A stretch of DNA of 64,000 nucleotides from Nomia melanderi (GCF_051020985.1 NC_135003.1:12827501-12891500), one strand, 5' to 3'; counted from the stretch's first letter, positions 50,301 to 62,011 are shown. A program made the numbers and translations. Notes: generated by a model from the sequence alone, not told the origin.

Positions 50301-51573
50301 AGTCGAAAACAATAACTTCGAGTTTTTGGGGGGTTTTGTAATTACAAGAACATTTCTTGGCAAAGTCACCAGGAAGGTTAGATAAGTATGCAAATAAGGC
50401 TTGTCTTAATCACTGTGATTAGGGAACTGTTTGTAATGCTTGAAAATCAAATCGTTAGTTTGCAGTGCACCCGTAGTTTACAAGAGTGAGGACAGGGAAA
50501 TGTACTTTGAATGCTAAGGAACTGATAAAACGTACGATAATGGGGCGCAAATGATAACCAGAACAAAGAAACCTGTATTTCCGAATAACAAAGTACTTTT
50601 GCACTACGTCGGATACATCTGCCTAAACTAAGTTTCTTATTTAGGGATACTCAAAATAGTTACGAAGGTAAAAATGGCCCATCACAAAATTAACTAGTGT
50701 TCCCTTGATTCACAGATCAAATTCCATATTTTACATGATCAACCAATGAAACACATAAAATATTTACTATACTTCTCTATCCTTCATTCCAATATTCTCT
50801 TAAATATAATAACAAACTATTTACTAAAAAACTCTCGGAAACATTGAAATAAATATTTTACCATCAATCTGCTATAAAATCCGTATTAAAATTTTATTCG
50901 CCCAGAATTTTCAAATACATCTGCTACAAAATTCATAATGAATATACTTCAAAATTCTATATCAATAAACTTGCCATTCCTCGAGCCATAATAAATACTA
51001 AACCAGGTCTCCTCAATAACATTTCCATCAATCCAATAAATCTAAACAAAACATTAGAAAAACAAAACTGAAACGAGTCATAGTTCCTAAATATAATGAC
51101 ATACTTTATAATCTCTAATAATAATATCCATAGGGTTACTTTCATTTTCTTATATAAAATACAGAATTACAACCGTCGCAAATATGTGACGCCAGTAGAA
51201 AACTCATTAATCTATTTCCCTCTATCACCCCCATATCTCTCTCCACAACAAGCAAACCAAAAAACTCGATTCCAAAGAAACCAAAAGGGAGCAACACGAA
51301 ACTACCTTCGTCCTCGCATACACCAATTCCCAACTCTGACCCTCCGGACGAATAAACAGCGGGACAAATAAAAAATTGAATTCCCATTGGCGGGCTCGCG
51401 CCGCGCTCGCGAGGATAAATCCGAAAAATAGCGGCGCGTAATTCAGTTATACGCTGACTAATGTTGCAATTAACTTGGAGGCGATTTTTATGTGTTTTGA
51501 AACTTTTCCTATATTCCATATATCAAAGTAGCTCTGCTAAACAGACCCTGTTGGTAAACCAGTAATTTTCAAA
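50301..51573. other. No gene seen: AT-rich
   Basis: Short frames only. The 125-codon minus frame at 51142-51519 has no coding bias or splice borders. Confidence 0.45.
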
Positions 51574-51786
51574 TTAACCCTTTGCGGACGAAAATTCTTT
51601 GAAATATGTAAAACCTTCAACATATAAAGCTAAATTACATATCAACTGCTTAATTAATAGAAGAAAAGGAAACTACGGTCTGATCTCTTGCTGTTCGACT
51701 AATTACATCATTTATTCGCTAGTTAGTCTTCCGAATATGAATATTTCACCTTATCGAAATGCCGACATCCGTCCGCAAAGGGTTAA
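51574..51786. mobile_element. TTAA MITE, CCCTTTGCGGACG family, 213 bp
   Basis: The left end TTAACCCTTTGCGGACGAAA and right end CGTCCGCAAAGGGTTAA are clean terminal inverted repeats with TTAA on both sides. The copy at 60847 shares the interior (TTCTTTGAAATRT, AAAGCTAAATTA, TCTTGCTGTTYGA). Confidence 0.85.
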
Positions 51787-51828
51787 AAGGGTAGAGAGCG
51801 CCATGCTCTAGGTATCTTTTAACCCTTT

Positions 51829-51994
51829 GCACTCGAGGACTCTCAGTCGCCACTTGATTCGATGCAGTAAAACTATAAAATTTGATATTCAACATTAAAT
51901 TATGTATAATGCATTGAAATATTGCGATAAAAAAGCTTTGTTTCTAAATTCTAAAAATGTCGTCTCTGTCTAGTTAGAAAGTGCAAAGAGTTAA
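51829..51994. mobile_element. Internally deleted CCCTTTGCACTCG MITE, 166 bp
   Basis: TTAACCCTTTGCACTCGAGG at the left and AAAGTGCAAAGAGTTAA at the right. About 80 bases of the interior are missing relative to the 244-bp copies. Confidence 0.75.
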
Positions 51995-52327
51995 AAACCC
52001 CCAGGCTCAATCTACAAGCCAATCCTGTCCAAAACAAAAAAAGAATCGTGATTTAGTTATTAGACATGCGAGCGCGGTGCCCGGTCGATGCATTGAATTA
52101 CCGAGGAAAGTCTGACAAATGGTCCTCCCCGAAACCGCGGACTTCTCAGTTGAGAACGCGGCCGAAAGCAGTGCGCGAGCGCGGCTACCCGGAATGAGCC
52201 CCCGAAGGATGCACTGACCCGGACAATTACCGAGCTAGCTTTCCCTTCGAACACGAGAGACAACTGATAGACACACACAGACACACATGCATACAAACAT
52301 ACAGAGTAAGATCGAAACGGGGTCTAC

Positions 52328-52554
52328 CTGTGGATCGTGATTCGTGGCTTCGGTGACGTCGGTTGCTCCCTACACGCGAGGGCCGTGGGGACCTTGAGGA
52401 GGTCGCAGGACGACAGGTGATGCCCATATCCACGACAATTCCAGGTGTAACCACCGCGGTCGTCTTCCTTCATGGATTGCTGCCTCCTGGTCCCGGCATT
52501 GTCACCTGCACTGCCACCACCCTCGGAGAGATGACGAATCAGAGGTCGTCGCAT
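52328..52554 (-). CDS. Candidate first coding exon, minus strand (competing plus-strand reading)
   Basis: The minus-strand ATG at 52554 opens 75 codons plus two bases and ends at CCACAG followed by GTAGACC, a moderate donor. An in-frame TAG lies five codons upstream of the ATG. The peptide starts MRRPLIRHLSEGGG and ends REQPTSPKPRITIHR. Only the last third (52328 to about 52416) shows strong G/C third positions. That sub-segment is also open on the plus strand in a frame with the same third positions (VYLWIVIRGFGDVGCSLHAR), and that frame ends at a plus-strand donor-like GACAG followed by GTGATG at 52416. One of the two readings may be real. I favour minus slightly because it has a complete start-to-donor structure. 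Function unknown. Confidence 0.3.
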
Positions 52555-52992
52555 CTCATAGGGGAACTATTTTCACCGGCACATTCGAACCCACTAGACA
52601 CCGCAAGGCCGACCGAGCGAGTCCGCGTGATCCGGTCGATCCGTTCGATAACACGGTAGATCGGAACACGATCGATGCGCAACTTCTTCTGCAAGGGCTC
52701 TTCAGTGTTCCTCTAATACATCGGGAATCGATCGAGGATAGGGATCTTATTGTATCTGCTCGGGGATCGACGATTGGCCGTCGAATCGGCGATACGCGCG
52801 GTGTTTCTCGTTCCAGTCACACGACACGTTTCCCAATCGATCTCATCCTACATCGATCACGCTCGAACCCCGGGACGACGTAATCGCGACACGGGTCCTC
52901 GCGAGACTATGTACCACGTACTTCTTGCACGAGTGTTTACGACTGTGCACCCTTCTCCGTACCCTCCCGCCCCCAACTAGCATTTGTCTTAC

Positions 52993-53093
52993 CTGCCACC
53001 CATATTTCCGAGCTGCATCGAGCACGAATGTGCTTGGTCTTGTCGGTATTGTAGGGAGCTCCGACTGGTTCGATGCTGGAACTACCGATGGTG
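52993..53093 (-). other. Candidate minus-strand exon end at a strong splice donor
   Basis: The minus strand reads GGGTGGCAG followed by GTAAGAC, close to the ideal donor consensus. Two frames are open across the exon side (for example TRPSTFVLDAARKYGWQ), and neither has decisive codon bias. The candidate exon abuts a TTAA MITE that starts at 53094, so its 5' boundary could lie inside the element. It could be a 5' UTR exon of the same minus-strand gene as the candidate at 52328-52554. Confidence 0.25.
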
Positions 53094-53335
53094 TTAACCC
53101 TTTGCACTCGGAGGTATTCCGTTGGAAATATTCAACATTTTCGAACCAAACGCAGACGATGTTTTTTTTAAATTCACTCAAAGAGAGATCGCAAGTGAAT
53201 TGAGAAACGAAGCTTCTTTATCCCAATATCTCACACACCGATGCATTACAGTTCAGTATTGAATGTCAAATTTTATAGTTTTACTGCGAATCAAGTGGCG
53301 ACTGAGAGTCACCTTTCGGGTGCAAAGGGTTAATA
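53094..53335. mobile_element. TTAA MITE, CCCTTTGCACTCG family, 242 bp
   Basis: TTAACCCTTTGCACTCGGAG at the left and TTTCGGGTGCAAAGGGTTAA at the right. GACTGAGAGTCACC lies just inside the right end. It abuts the candidate exon ending at 52993. Confidence 0.85.
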
Positions 53336-53639
53336 GATGTCTTTTCATATTTTCATTTAAATTTTGGACAGTTTCTATTGGTAATTTCGTAATCGGTATT
53401 GCACAAGTTGAAAAGTTGATTCGGAATGTAGGAATGTGGAAGGTAATTTTAAAATTTCAAATAGTGTCTTTTGATATCTTTGGTAGAAACAATGTTAATA
53501 CTAGAAACCGAGCATTTAATAGGTTGATATATAATATTTATAGAAATTGTAAGAATGGATTGTTTTCAGTTTCTTTGGGTGTTTGTTATAGGAGTCAAGT
53601 GAATTTACTTTCAAGGATAAATTAATTTTCAAATAGGAA

Positions 53640-53695
53640 GATTGTAACCAGGACTGTTTTGACTGATACGTAGTTCTGGTGTTAAGTCCGGTTTC
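53640..53695. mobile_element. Remnant end of the TAGTTCTAGTGTTAA family
   Basis: GACTGATACGTAGTTCTGGT followed by GTTAAG matches the terminus of the element at 61835. The left end was not found. Confidence 0.45.
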
Positions 53696-56600
53696 TATTT
53701 TACCGATATTTAGTGTGGGGTTAGAAATGTAGATTCCTAGGGCAGTCCTAGTTACACTTCGGTGTCGTGGTTGACGTTACCGATGATTCGTAAATAAGAT
53801 AATTAGTTAGAATGGAATCAGATGTAAACTAGCGAAACATGATGATTTTGTAATCTAACAACTCCAAGCCATTTTTATTGTATCCCTAGCAAAAATGGAA
53901 AATGTTATATTGTAACATCTCTTAGATTTCTTTATTTTCCTTCGTAATAAAAAATTTGGATGTGTGGAAGATCCAGTAGTCTTAGGGTAGTTCTAAATTT
54001 ATTTATTCGAATATTTAATAATATAAATGGTGTCATAGAGGAGTTTACAGAGTGCGAAGGGTTAATTCTGTGTCGTATGTTTTTACCGGGGTATATTTGA
54101 CAGTGTCGGTATTTCAGGACACCAGACAGAAAATTCATTGTTTGCCACGTCTGCAAAGATTTTGAGTCTGAATTTTATGAAATTCACATTGTTAATTGTA
54201 CTGGTCGTAACTTGTTTTTGCTTAAATATTCTACATTCAGTTCAAAAGTTTCGCGAACCTGTTTTACGAACAGTAGGTAAAATTCAAAATCTAAACGAAT
54301 AATTTAAGAAAATGAATTTAATAACTATGTAACAACAAAATACTTTAGAATAACTATTAACAAAATGTTAGAATTGACTTTGTATTTAATATATTTCTTT
54401 GCGTCAACCTCGTTGCAGAAAGATTGATAGGTAACAGTGAGATTGATCCGACTCACCCACTTTTAGTAGTGGTTCCACCCTATTTATTTCCAATTGAAGA
54501 TATCGACTAATCACCTGAGTACTTCTCGAATTACTATCTAATCCTAAATCACAATCAGTGCTTGGGAAATATTAGATAAGTCTCGCTGGTTCAACCAGGC
54601 AATTCACTTAGCTAAGAAATGGTCACAAAAAGCTTCCTTGCGAATAAAGAAGTCAAGCCATTTTCTCTTAAAATTTACAGGTTGATTGGTAAGATTTGAA
54701 AGTATAGATCAAACTTTCGATATTCCAATAATTACCTATAAGCTCGAGGCTTCGTCTATTAAAAAACACTGATTGCTTGCGAAATCACCTACATTTAATC
54801 AATGTTTGCTTATACATTTCCATATGTCTAGGATTATCGTGCGCAGAGTTAGTAAAACGTAATAACTACGCATAATGACCACGCGAAGTCAAATAATTAA
54901 CGTCTTCGTGTAAACTCAAATGATCAAAACTCATATTCGGTCTCGAGGTGTATTATCTATGCGCTTTTACTATATTCTAATTTTACCTGTACGATCATAA
55001 TCCTTGGCTTTCACTCACTTCGTAATACTACTTCTACAGGAACGGAAAGGTGAAAAATATCGATGTAACATAAGCATTTTATTTTTGATATTATCCAAAT
55101 GTTCACAATTGAGTATTTTCGTGAGGTATTGTATGTTCGCTACTGTTGGAGAAGGATAATCTATGTCGTCGTAACAGTTTGCCACTAAAAATAAAAGTGT
55201 GCAGTGCTATAGAGTGTCGTAGATTAGCTTTTCTTTTAGCGATAATGCACACTAGACGAGGCAGGTGTGGCTCGAGGGAACAAGAGGTACACTATGGAAG
55301 TAGTAAACTTTGTATTTTTATCTGGATGGCATTAGAACGCCATATTGTACTCGTTCGTAAACTGCACTTTTGTCACTTACTGCTCGTGGCATCTTTTCTT
55401 ATACTTTTATCACTTAATGGCTTCCCATCTTCCGAGTGCACAGAATGATATTTCTAATTAACTATATCTACACGAAACGATGTTAATACACGTGTTAATC
55501 ATGAAAAATAACTGTGGTTTTAAAGAATTGTAAGTTGTAAAAAAAACTTCGAAGTTCGTGTTAAAGATAAGAAAATGTAAAAATATTTTACAAAATGAAT
55601 ACAATGAGTATAGTTATATAAAAAGTGATTGTTGTTTTATGATTTAATTGCTGCACGAAAGGGAAAGAAAGGCGAATAAATGAATAAATTAACATTATTT
55701 CTAAACCCGTGAAAGTAACGCAAGAAAGAAGTTTCTCCTATATTTAATTATATTACGCAAAGGAAATGATTCTTGAGGATAATGAGCTGTGTAATTACCC
55801 GTATACAGGATGCACCATTCAACGTGATCACCTTAGATTATTTAGCTGCTGGTGGATCTTCAGTAATTTTTAATAAACTTAAAAGCTTTTACATTCAGCT
55901 ATCTTACTCCGAATAGCTTCCTGGTAAAATAATTATTATCGGTATTAATTAATTAATTACTAGCAATAAAGGGTAATTACAAAGAAAAAGAAAGTAATCT
56001 TCGTGGATGAACACATTTACGCTTAATCGTAAATGTAAATTAATAAGACTTGATCAAGAAAACAATAAATTTACCTTCATCGAACAGTAAAGTTAGAAAT
56101 TTGAAGTTTGAAAGTAACATGAAAACCATCGGAGAAATATGATTCCAGAACGAAACTCAAAAAGATCACGTCTGGCGGGTAAAAAGAAAACGAGTTCTTT
56201 ATTGGGCGGACAATTAACAATGAACACCGTGCTTCAATAAAACAATATATTTTTATTAGTCAAAGATAAACGTGTTTCTAAAAACCCTGGTCGCAGTTCC
56301 ATCATAGTTTTCGCAGTTACGGAGATTGTTTTGGGGATGACAAATAGGGGGGTTGGCGCATAAAACAGTGAATCTCGCGCGTTAAAGCAAATATCGTGTT
56401 TATTTGTCGATTTGCGTAGTCATAAAATATATCGATTGATATTGATAACACTGACAGTGAAGTCGGATGTAAATTCGTCCTCGTAGATACCTGAAGCGCG
56501 CGCGTTATTGTTTTGCCTCGATCAAGACAATAATTGTAGAACGTTCAAACAATCGTTAAAATCGTTAAAATCGTTAAAACCGGCTCAACCATCAGAACAA

Positions 56601-57717
56601 ACACCGATCTCTCAGTTCTCAGCCGTACAGCCGTAGGGGAACAGAAGACGCTCGATTAAAATTCAACATTCGAATGCATCGTGACACTGAGAAACCCGTT
56701 TTCGTAGAAAAATAATCGACGTTCGTTAAACCGCCGTTGCACAACGGAACAACGATGAGGAGGAAGGATTCGCGAAGGATAAACAGTCGAAAGAGAGGGC
56801 AAGGATCCGAAGAACAACCGAGGGGACATCAAAGACCAACGTCAAACGCAACAAACACCGAAGAAATCGACGATTAAAGGAATGTTCCGAACATAGCACC
56901 ATGTTGTGTCCTTATCCACTAATTCGCGTAGAAGCTAAAAAACCGTATCACTATGGCAGGCGGTCCGTACACGCGTGCAAGCGTGCACCTGTGACCCGTC
57001 CCCTAACGTCGTGAAACGAAAAGAAAAGATAAAGAGAACAAGGTTGTTTCCAGTGGGAGGGGGGGGGAGGAAGGCGGGTGAGGGTGGATGCCGGAGAGGA
57101 ATGGGGTGGGTGAACGGATCGCGACCGTTGCGACGAATTGTCTCCGTTTTCGAGGCTTACGCGCTAATTAATGGTTCGCGAACGACCGATCGATTAACTG
57201 GAACCCGGGGCTGCGGCTCTCTATACGTAACGAAATGCACGCGCGCCCGTCGTAACACGTTCCACCGTCACGGTGTCCAACGCGATACAAGGGGAGAGAA
57301 CAGACGTACTTACGCGCGTGCACGTACAACGTAGTCGTATCTACATGGTTAGGCGTGAACGTAGCCAGTACGACGCCCGTGGTTATTAACACGTAATTGC
57401 GTAACGCACTATAATTGAGCTACCGTCGGCCGTCCCTATGTTACGAACCGACCACCCTATGTATATACGTGAATCACGCGACCAAGAGAGGAAAGGGTCG
57501 TCGGGATGCACCTGTACACGTGTGACCGTGCATCCGGGTGGTACACACGCGGCGTGGCGAAAGGCGTGTGTGCGCGTGTAGCTGCTGATCAGCTCGGCGG
57601 CACGAGGGACCGCGCGACCCACACGTGTACGGTCCGTGAGATTCGAAATCCGTTAAATACATCTAATTGGAAATCGGGCACGTGACACGCGACTCTTCCT
57701 TTTTTGCTTGCTGTATA
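53696..57717. other. No gene seen: AT-rich to 56500, GC-rich 56950-57660
   Basis: This is where upstream exons of a plus-strand gene ending at 58014 would be expected, but none was found. A short frame near 55330-55448 has a signal-peptide-like hydrophobic run (LLLVASFLILL), then stops. It is too weak to call. Confidence 0.4.
56551..56581. repeat. AATCGTTAAA short tandem repeat, three copies
   Basis: Three copies of a 10-base unit (ATCGTTAAAA) in an otherwise mixed region. Confidence 0.8.
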
Positions 57718-57765
57718 CTTTTTTTTTTTAATTTTCTTTTAATCGATTTAACTCGGTTTGTCTAG

Positions 57766-58014
57766 CAGCCGACTTGGTGGAGCATCGTCGCCAGCCGGAA
57801 CACCCGCATCCAGGCGAACATCCCCGTCGACGGCGAACGGCAGAACCGACTCCTCGTCGACGAGCTGGCGAGGTTCTTCGAATCCGCGGACTGCTGGTCA
57901 CGGGCGACGCGCTTCGGCGTCGTGTCCACCGAGCACACCTCGCTCTCCGACTTCCTTTCCTTCTGCTGCTGCTGCGGCGAGTACTTCATCACTGCATTCA
58001 GTCGGGGCGATTAG
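57766..58014 (+). CDS. GC3-biased coding block, probable terminal exon of an unidentified gene
   Basis: A T-rich tract (from about 57718) ends in TTTGTCTAG at 57765, a good acceptor. From there one plus-strand frame runs 82 codons to TAG at 58012-58014. About nine of ten third positions are G or C, unlike the AT-rich flanks, and this bias begins sharply at the acceptor. The peptide starts QPTWWSIVASRNTRIQANIP, continues through VDGERQNRLLVDELARFFES, and ends with a CCCC run before GEYFITAFSRGD. The cysteine cluster could be palmitoylated (inference). An AATAAA lies at 58191. There is a serious alternative: the minus strand has an ATG at 57989, a QQQQ run from the same repeat, and a stop at 57762-57764. 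Its third positions coincide with the plus-strand ones, so codon bias cannot separate the two. The acceptor and the amphipathic, tryptophan-containing peptide make me prefer plus. Family not recognised. Confidence 0.5.
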   Translation, partial: QPTWWSIVASRNTRIQANIPVDGERQNRLLVDELARFFESADCWSRATRFGVVSTEHTSLSDFLSFCCCCGEYFITAFSRGD

Positions 58015-58190
58015 TGTGAAAACCGTTCGACCGTTACCTGCTAGATTCTGCGCCGGTTTCTAGGGGTGGTCGATGAGAGTGACAGTACCGCGGGATCCTC
58101 GGGGAAGTCCCCCGAGCGCGGAGAAAGTGAATCGTTTTACCGACCGTTCTCGGGAACTGATTTACCGATTTGAACGAAGCCCGGCACGCG

Positions 58191-58196
58191 AATAAA
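58191..58196 (+). promoter_or_regulatory. Candidate polyadenylation signal AATAAA
   Basis: This canonical hexamer lies about 177 bases after the TAG at 58012-58014. It is followed within about 20-30 bases by a T-rich stretch with a run of about 18 T. It fits the 3' end of the plus-strand exon at 57766, but such hexamers are common in AT-rich DNA. Confidence 0.35.
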
Positions 58197-60846
58197 TTTG
58201 GAGCGGTTTCGCTGAGAACTTTTTTTTTTTTTTTTATTGTACGCTCTAGTTTGCTTTCCTTTTTGTAGCTTGAAGTAGAAAGGTAATTGGAATAGATGTA
58301 GCTGAAAGGGAGGCAGCGTTTGTTGCCAGCGGTTGTAGGAGTATTGGCTTTTCGCGAAATGACGGCCGTTCGAAGACGGATGCAGAGTTTTGGAGGATAA
58401 TGGCGGCCATTTGCTGTACGATTCTTCCGTGAACCACGGTATTGCGAGCACCGTGTGGAATGGACTTTCTATGAAACGTTGATATTTTCAGCGTCGACTA
58501 TGATTGAAAGTTTCGCTTTGATCTATTTTCGGAGGTACGTTTATTAGGTTTGTTACGAGGTAGGACTTGATAAATGACCTCTTCGTCATTGGAGTACGAG
58601 GGAAATTATGACCTCCATATTGATTATTATAATACGGAGTGACTTTCATTTTATGGTTATCCTTGTTTAGAGTTAATGGATGTTCTCTAGTGTATACTAA
58701 GCGTATGATAATTACTCGATTATTATACAGATTTTAACGACGTGAGTCATTTTTTGCTCTTTCGGTCTTACTTTATGCCTTGGATATAAACACTTTCACA
58801 ATTCGGAATAATTCGTAAATAAATTTGGTTTTGTTCGATTTTTAGAGACTCTCGTTCGACGTCCTGAACGAGATACTCCGATTCTATGATTAATCATGTA
58901 CACTTTGTCATCTTATGATGATTTAGGTTTCATCTGAATATTTCTATATAGTATATGGCACTCCAGGAAATAGAACATGGTAAGAAATAGAAAAATATCG
59001 CGTTTCTTTGTGTAGACCACAATATCCTGACCACAATCAAGTCACTGTAACGTGATAAAGTATTATTAATTATCGTAGATGCGTAATGTCTCGTTCGAAG
59101 CATCAAACAATGGAAGAAAGGTTGCGAAATATTCTACGCAGTGTGCTGGACGGATGAAGAACGATTGCGAGATATCTCGTTTATAAAATCGAGCAGACAG
59201 AATGAATGTAATGTCGATTGTAAAACGACAGTAATGACCACGCGAAAACTACTGCTGTTACTTTTATATAATCGTATTTAATAATTTTTTAACTGAATTT
59301 AATATAAATAAATCAGTCCACGGACAACTGAGAAAGTGTAATGAAAACTGCTTGTCCCTTCTGAGCTAGATACTTGTTGCACGAGATAATAATATCGCGA
59401 GAGGAAAGAAAAAAGTTCATTTAAAAACGGTTTCGTTTGCCTCGCCCCTATCTTTTTCACAATGATCTAGTAATAATTATTTTAACTATAAAATATCCTT
59501 AAAAATTTACGACTGTACTTTCTAATTTTTTTTTCATAAAATACAGAATATTCCCTACGAGAATTTATTATCGAAAAATAATACTCCAATTTCGTGAAAT
59601 ATGAAAATTTCCTGACACTGTACCGCATAAAATATAGATTCGATGACTCCTTCTTCGCGGATTGGGCTAAGCCAGCTGGTAAAATGGAAAGTAGACTAAT
59701 GATTTTATGAGCGCAGCGTGTAAGCCGGTGTAGTATGGTTAAGTAATGAGATTTTCTCGTATATCACTGTACTACTTTTTTTCTCACGGCTAACAGTGAA
59801 ATTCCTTTCACTGGCAAATCCTCTTTTGTTAAGACAGCCTCGAAGCCGTTTACGCAACGGGAGAGAATATCATGACAGTGCAGAATGACTCCCATACGCG
59901 GCAACAAAAGCAGCGGCAACTATTATTTTCCACCATACTCGAAGAATATTCTCATTCGATGTGCAAAAGATGTTGATTATCGTAACGGAAACCACTTCCG
60001 TGGAATTGTATGCAGAAAATCAGGGAAACGAGAATTTACATCTGCAAAATTATCATTTCCGAATTGACAGTTTTCAAATCGCGGGAGATATAAACTTGAG
60101 CTTTCTTGAATATTTATCTCAAAAGACATCTATGAATCTAACAGTTAAAGCAACATAATTTCCCTCGATGCTTATCTTGAAGGGCATCGAGTAATCAATA
60201 AAAAATAAAAATACTCCTTGATGAGACTCATCGTGTTAAAGGTCGCGGACAAGCATTAAATGGAACTGATTTAATATTGAATTTCGAGAACAAAGTAATC
60301 CAAGTGGAAAATAAAATGTGCAATTTAAAAATCCAACATTTACGCGAATGTCACACCAGCCTTGACTATGTTCATGTTAAACGCTCACTCGGTCATGGTC
60401 GTAGATCTATTACGTGTTCGCTACAAAGAGCGCTGATATAACCACCGTACAACATCAGACAAAAATTGCCAAGTTTTTTTATGACCCTATCGATCGACTG
60501 CAGAAACAAGCTTCCGCATAGTTTGACACATAACACTTGGATAACTAGCAAAACAATCGTCGCTGTTCATTATTCAGCAATGACATTCACACATCATGAT
60601 CTACGTACTCCAATCTTTGTACTACAACACAAATCCCAACATGAAGTACACAAACAATTCATAAATCTACATCCCGACCAATAACCAACATAAATATACT
60701 AAAAATTCATTAAAAACCCACCGTTAGAAACAATTAGACGATCATTAGTGAGAGAGCTGGAATGAAATGCGATTAACAAAGAAAATAACGAAAATAAACA
60801 ATTTCAATGAAATACCGCAGTTACTTCGAACAATGCACGCAAGAAA
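58197..60846. other. No gene seen: AT-rich downstream sequence
   Basis: Includes a run of about 18 T near 58210-58227. Frames are short and AT-driven. Confidence 0.45.
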
Positions 60847-61050
60847 TTAACCCTTTTCGGACGGATATTCTTCGAAATGTAAGGAACCTTCAACAGACGA
60901 AGCTAAATTATGAATTGCTTAAACAATAAAAAAAGGGAACTACGCGCTGGTCCCTTGCTGTTTGAGTAATTCGATCATTCATTCACGATTTGGTCTTCTT
61001 AGCATAAAAATTTCATCTCGCTGAAACGACGTTCGCCCGCAAAGGGTTAA
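60847..61050. mobile_element. TTAA MITE, CCCTTTGCGGACG family, 204 bp
   Basis: TTAACCCTTTTCGGACGGAT at the left and CGCCCGCAAAGGGTTAA at the right, with TTAA on both sides. The interior is shared with the copy at 51574. Confidence 0.85.
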
Positions 61051-61251
61051 CATTGATTTCCACGTGATAAAAAAGGAAATCGCTCGATTAACGTATTCGA
61101 TTCGTCCGCGGGCGAAAACAAAGGAATAAGGGGATGAATAATATCGTTACAACATTCTTTCGTAATCCTGTGTATATACAACGTACGTGACGAGTAGCTA
61201 TACGTGTCAAACACGCATGACCTGCATTTAAAATGTGATGCGCATCCCACG

Positions 61252-61269
61252 CACACACGCGCGTGTGTG
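61252..61269. other. CACACACGCGCGTGTGTG palindrome, alternating purine-pyrimidine
   Basis: An 18-base perfect palindrome of strictly alternating purines and pyrimidines. Such tracts can adopt Z-DNA or cruciform structure. Nothing here shows use as a regulatory site. Confidence 0.5.
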
Positions 61270-61834
61270 TCCTTCTGTGTCCAGGCCATTGATTACAAAA
61301 TAGTTTTTCGTGGGTTTATCAAAGACCGCGTTTCAAGGATTCCCCTCTTCCCGGATCCCGGAGCGTGGGCGTGTGTAGTGGGCATTCGAAGTGTGTTCTG
61401 GTTTTAGTGAAGCGCACGCGCCTCTTTCGGTCAGCTGATTCCCTAGACCTACTTTTTGCCTGATGATGCAGGCTACAAATAGGTATAGTCACGGATACAT
61501 GTCTCCGCGCCCCTGTGTCCCTGTGACGTGTAAATACGGACGTGTATGCGCTTCTCGTGCCGCTGTACACGCATCTGCGCGCACACAGGCACAGATGTCG
61601 GGAAATTCTGTGCCCTAAATCATGCTCTTTGATTCAGGTCATTTTTAAACCCTTCGGAAACTAGGGCTTGAACTGCAGTTACGTCAAAGAGTACTTGGAA
61701 CAATGGCTAGCCAAATGTAAAAAGGATCTTTCTTATTTAAACGAATATAACAAAGTAATGTTACCAGTACGTACAAAAAGAGGCTGTATATGATAAAATT
61801 GTAAATGAAATGTATACGTGTAATATACTTTATA

Positions 61835-62011
61835 TTAACACCAGAACTACCAAATGGGTCAAAATGACCCATGATTTTTTCTTTTGCGGAAATTACTAAG
61901 GAAGCTGATTAATAATAAGCTGAAATTTAAACCAATTCAAATCTTAATAAATCCACGCTTGTGGTTTTTCTAATGAAATTTTCGAAGTTTGCTCGGTAGT
62001 TCTAGTGTTAC
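61835..62011. mobile_element. TTAA MITE, ACACTAGAACTACC family, 177 bp
   Basis: The left end TTAACACCAGAACTACC and the right end GGTAGTTCTAGTGTTAC are inverted repeats. A GGGTCAAAATGACCC palindrome lies just inside the left end. It is non-coding. Confidence 0.78.

Larger units (their letters stand above)
52000..53093. promoter_or_regulatory. CpG-rich block, possible promoter or 5' exon region
   Basis: This kilobase is rich in CpG and in motifs such as CGATCG, GATCGA and CCGCGG. The flanks are AT-rich. It carries three donor-like sites on the two strands and a CA-rich stretch at 52265-52305, and is flanked by MITEs on both sides. No TATA box or initiator can be assigned with confidence. Confidence 0.3.

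Noticed and set aside
51142..51519. 125-codon minus-strand frame with glycine/phenylalanine-rich stretch
   Set aside because: No splice borders, no codon bias and no recognisable family. It lies in AT-rich sequence between MITEs.
55326..55448. Small peptide with a signal-sequence-like N-terminus
   Set aside because: The hydrophobic run ends at a stop after about 40 residues with no mature peptide, cleavage motif or donor.
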